Source: a virus | Length of the DNA stretch: 21,646 nucleotides | Direction: 5' to 3' (one strand) | Virus record (IMG/VR): IMGVR_UViG_3300044766_000029 | Location: 1-21,646 of that record | In this document: piece after piece, positions 20,031 through 21,646 of the stretch | Layout: each line of letters begins with the position of its first letter | How positions within the stretch are numbered: position 1 is the stretch's first letter | Position numbers and translations under genes: made by a program | Notes under the pieces: model-generated | What the model was told of the DNA's origin: nothing | What the model saw: the letters and a program-made list of their open reading frames with translations, nothing else | Database searches by the model: none

Positions 20031-20210
20031 ATGCCGAAGCTAACCCCCCGCTCGAACGCCTACTACATCCGGGTGATGGTCCCCCGCGCGCTCTGGGACC
20101 GCTTCATCGCTGAGGTGTGCGAGCAGTCCGCCAAGCGCGGGCAAATTATCTCGTCTGCAGCCGTCGTCCGCGCGGCACTCGAAGAGTACCTCACCACCCG
20201 GGGGCGCTAA
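20031..20210 (+). CDS. Ribbon-helix-helix (Arc/MetJ/CopG-type) DNA-binding protein
   Basis: 59 aa from the ATG at 20031, with AAGGAG 7 nt upstream; a GTG at 19980 would lie inside the promoter. A basic N-terminus leads to a strand (YYIRVMVP, about 11-18) that would insert in the DNA major groove as part of a dimeric two-stranded sheet. Helix A (ALWDRFIAEVCEQSAKRG) and helix B (SSAAVVRAALEEYLTT) follow. The size and order fit the RHH fold. As first gene after its own promoter with embedded inverted repeats, it is probably an autorepressor of the rightward operon and perhaps of the divergent promoter. Targets are inferred. Confidence 0.75.
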   Translation: MPKLTPRSNAYYIRVMVPRALWDRFIAEVCEQSAKRGQIISSAAVVRAALEEYLTTRGR

Positions 20211-20212
20211 CT

Positions 20213-20479
20213 ATGCGACCACGCCCGGTCTTCCATCTCTCCAAGCTCGTCGAAGTCATCTGGTATGACTCCTCCACCACCGGAGGCTGGAAGTCGGTCG
20301 AGGAGATTACCGACACGCGCCCGCTCCTCTGCTGCACCGTCGGCTACCTCCTCAAGCGTGACCGTCACGTCGTCCAGGTCATCCAGTCCCAAACCGAGTA
20401 CCACAAACTCTCGGACTCCATGACTATTCCCCGAGCTTGTGTACTCAGCTACCGCGTGCTCCGACGCGGACGGAGGTAG
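20213..20479 (+). CDS. Conserved-type small phage protein, 88 aa
   Basis: The ATG at 20213 begins 2 nt after the previous stop; upstream in-frame codons overlap the RHH gene and are not used. Visible features are VEVIWYDSSTTGGWKSVEEI, then CCTVGYLLKRDRHVVQVIQS, and DSMTIPRACVLSYRVLRRGR near the end. V-x-W-x-D-S-x-x-x-x-G-W, a G-Y/W-L segment and an I-P-R-x-x-V end recur in a class of small phage proteins that I recognise but cannot assign a function; a small beta-barrel is likely. Codons are strongly C/G-ending. Confidence 0.75.
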   Translation: MRPRPVFHLSKLVEVIWYDSSTTGGWKSVEEITDTRPLLCCTVGYLLKRDRHVVQVIQSQTEYHKLSDSMTIPRACVLSYRVLRRGRR

Positions 20480-20481
20480 CG

Positions 20482-20658
20482 ATGCCGACGATGTTCAACG
20501 AGGCAATCCTTGCGGAAATCTGGTACACTCTCTACCTCCCTGCGATCGAGTGTCGCGTCCGCGACTTCGACGAAGACCGCGAGCTTGTGACCCTCACCGC
20601 CCTCGTCCAGTTCTTGCAGACCGTCGAGACGATCAAGCAGGCGGCCCAGCGCCCATGA
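20482..20658 (+). CDS. Small hypothetical protein, 58 aa
   Basis: The ATG at 20482 has a strong GGAGG 5 nt upstream. The protein is mostly helical with acidic character: FNEAILAEIWYTLYLPAIEC, then RVRDFDEDRELVTLTALVQF and LQTVETIKQAAQRP. No membrane segment or motif is evident. The stop overlaps the next ATG (ATGA). Early phage operons often hold such small host-acting proteins; the role is unknown. Confidence 0.68.
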   Translation: MPTMFNEAILAEIWYTLYLPAIECRVRDFDEDRELVTLTALVQFLQTVETIKQAAQRP

Positions 20659-20876
20659 ACATCTCCATCACCCCGGCCGCCAATGGCTACATCCTCCGCT
20701 CCACCGATCCCGACGACCCGGCCGTCGTCTACCAGGACACCTCCCCAGACGAAGTCGAAGCCTTTGCTGACTTCCTCCGCCTGCTCCTCGACACCTACGG
20801 CCCGAGCACCTCACGCTACTCCCCGAAGCGTGTCGTCATCCGCGTCGAGCCAGGAGACAAGTATGAGCGCGCTTGA
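20655..20876 (+). CDS. Small acidic hypothetical protein, 73 aa
   Basis: The ATG at 20655 overlaps the previous stop. The N-terminal strands (MNISITPAANGYILRST) lead to DPDDPAVVYQDTSP, a helix (DEVEAFADFLRLLLDTYG) and a C-terminal strand (SPKRVVIRVEPGDK). The acidic alpha/beta layout recalls small phage proteins of unknown function, possibly DNA-mimic-like in charge, but this is only composition. The last bases overlap the start of the next gene by 14 nt. Confidence 0.68.
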   Translation: MNISITPAANGYILRSTDPDDPAVVYQDTSPDEVEAFADFLRLLLDTYGPSTSRYSPKRVVIRVEPGDKYERA

Positions 20877-21141
20877 GTTCCAGCCGGACGACTTCATCGA
20901 GACGACACGCTTCTACGAGTCCCCGGTCCCGTGTCGGGTGTGCCACACCTGGCTTACCAGCCCGCACTACCGGCTCACCCGAGACGCAATCCGTCGCCTC
21001 TTCGCCCCGCACCAACGCTTCGTCATGCCTCCCGACTCTCCCCTCCCCTCCGATATCCTCATCTGCGGCCACCCGCTCCACCTCTGCTCGCGCGAGTGCA
21101 TCGCCCTCCTCTGCCTCAACCCGGACTTGGTGATGGCATGA
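20863..21141 (+). CDS. Cys-rich zinc-finger-like microprotein A, 92 aa
   Basis: The ATG at 20863 has AGGAGA 5 nt upstream. Cys24-x2-Cys27 (PCRVCHTW) and Cys75-x3-Cys79 (HLCSRECIALLC) form a four-Cys zinc-binding set; Cys68, His70 and His73 are further possible ligands. The spacing between pairs is long, with a helix (RDAIRRLFAPHQRFV) inside. The C-S-R-E-C end recalls treble-clef or FCS/MYM-type fingers. The following two genes share the same signature, and overlaps of 14 and 4 nt link it to both neighbours. Function is unknown; protein or nucleic-acid binding is likely. Confidence 0.72.
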   Translation: MSALEFQPDDFIETTRFYESPVPCRVCHTWLTSPHYRLTRDAIRRLFAPHQRFVMPPDSPLPSDILICGHPLHLCSRECIALLCLNPDLVMA

Positions 21142-21320
21142 ACAACACCTACCAACTCGACAACTGGCGGTGCCTCGGCTGCGGTCGCGAAGCCATGCCG
21201 GGGCAGATACTCCTCCTCCTCCCAGACGAGCGTGGTCCCGCCCGGTGGACTTGCTCCAAAACCTGCGCCACCCTCGTCACCATCGTCGAGGCCGCCGCGG
21301 CACTCCCAGAGGCACCATGA
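21138..21320 (+). CDS. Cys-rich zinc-finger-like microprotein B, 60 aa
   Basis: Starts within the previous stop (ATGA). Cys12-x2-Cys15 (WRCLGCGREAMPGQ) and Cys39-x3-Cys43 (WTCSKTCATLV) make a compact zinc site with a 23-residue spacer. A hydrophobic strand (ILLLLPDE) lies in between, and an Ala/Glu helix closes the protein. Compared with microprotein A, the second Cys pair and the following helix align, suggesting common descent. The role is unknown. Confidence 0.72.
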   Translation: MNNTYQLDNWRCLGCGREAMPGQILLLLPDERGPARWTCSKTCATLVTIVEAAAALPEAP

Positions 21321-21484
21321 CCCTTCACGAGCGCGAGAGTGCCAGCCCCCGCTTCCACTGGTGTTGTAGCTGCGACAAGCACTGGCGAGGACGCCGCTGG
21401 TGGCAACTCGGCCACGATCGCTCTGGCTTCCACTTCTGCAGCCGGGAGTGTGCTGCTCTCTTCCTCCTACGCGGAGGTGTCTGA
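21317..21484 (+). CDS. Cys-rich zinc-finger-like microprotein C, 55 aa
   Basis: Starts within the previous stop (ATGA). Cys16 and Cys17 with Cys19 (FHWCCSCDKHW), then Cys41-x3-Cys45 (FHFCSRECAALF), give a CxxC...CxxxC site. The segment between is basic and Trp-rich (WRGRRWWQLGHDRSG), which would suit nucleic-acid or RNA polymerase contact. The FCSRECAALF end is close to HLCSRECIALL of microprotein A, the clearest sign that these are paralogues. The stop overlaps the next ATG (TGATG). Confidence 0.72.
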   Translation: MTLHERESASPRFHWCCSCDKHWRGRRWWQLGHDRSGFHFCSRECAALFLLRGGV

Positions 21485-21646
21485 TGCTCACCTACTCGCA
21501 CCAAGTCATCCTCACCCGCAACCGCTACGTCGGCCGCGAGCCACGCTGCGCTGGCTGCTCCCACATCCTCCCGTGGGGCTCCCGCTGCTCCCTCTACCGC
21601 TGGGCCACCATCGAAGACGGCGGCACCTACCTCTACGTCCACCCGA
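21484..21646 (+). CDS. Cys-rich microprotein D (partial, runs off right edge)
   Basis: The ATG at 21484 shares a base with the previous stop (TGATG). The visible 54 residues contain Cys22-x2-Cys25 (PRCAGCSHILPWGSRC) and Cys35, then aromatic strands (LYRWATIEDGGTYLYV). A fourth ligand would lie beyond the window. The C-x2-C near residue 22 agrees with the series of zinc-type small proteins upstream, though the lack of a visible C-S-x-x-C leaves this open. Confidence 0.62.
   Translation, partial: MLTYSHQVILTRNRYVGREPRCAGCSHILPWGSRCSLYRWATIEDGGTYLYVHP

Noticed and set aside
20117-20212. N-terminal extension of the 88-aa early protein
   Set aside because: It overlaps the RHH gene in another frame. 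The ATG at 20213 just after that gene's stop fits better.
1-21646. tRNA, rRNA, integrase, attachment site or insertion sequence
   Set aside because: None was found on reading both strands. A temperate lifestyle can be neither claimed nor excluded from this window.

Overview
The window is a piece of a tailed double-stranded DNA phage (or prophage), GC-rich on both strands, and it fits a short-tailed podovirus best. It holds a large terminase, a P22/T7-type portal, a scaffold, an HK97-fold major capsid protein, a head-tail adaptor and a beta-propeller nozzle-like protein. I see no tape-measure, tail-tube or sheath gene. No integrase, tRNA, rRNA, CRISPR array or insertion sequence is visible. 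The host cannot be named; the Shine-Dalgarno sites and sigma70-like promoters only say that it is a bacterium.

Layout. Two transcription units diverge from a control region at about 19904-20030. The leftward (minus-strand) late unit fills 1-19903. In transcription order it encodes an HTH protein, a probable small terminase, a 64-aa protein, a 55-aa protein, a DUF1353-like protein, a small helical protein, a 56-aa ORF, large terminase, a helical 101-aa protein, portal, two small basic proteins, scaffold, major capsid protein, and a run of beta-rich or unassigned virion proteins. Two collagen-like proteins, more virion proteins, a lysis block (holin-like, secreted protein, lipoprotein, T4-type lysozyme) and four further structural genes follow. 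The last gene runs off the left edge. The rightward unit (20031-21646) encodes a ribbon-helix-helix protein, three conserved-looking small proteins and at least three, probably four, tandem Cys-rich microproteins; the last runs off the right edge.

Regulation. The control region carries a strong rightward promoter (TTGACA-17-TATAGT) with operator-like inverted repeats, and a leftward promoter (TTGACA-17-AAGAAT). A second leftward promoter lies before the scaffold gene at 13464-13492. It shares a 13-base block, GACTCACATGCAA, with the first, which suggests a common regulator of late transcription. Most leftward genes are packed with 1-nt (TAATG/TGATG) or 4-nt (ATGA) overlaps. The few real gaps (10021-10109, 10653-10731, 11254-11310, 18972-19064) all contain strong hairpins. 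Three of them place an anti-Shine-Dalgarno sequence opposite the next gene's ribosome binding site, and one can be drawn as an H-type pseudoknot.

Most notable points: the tandem zinc-type microproteins of the rightward operon; the shared late-promoter element; the pseudoknot-like leader at 10021-10109; the HTH/small-terminase reading-frame conflict at 19180-19903; a zinc-ribbon signature inside the portal; and a lysozyme with Ser in place of the usual Thr of the catalytic triad. All functional assignments come from reading the sequence, without database searches.
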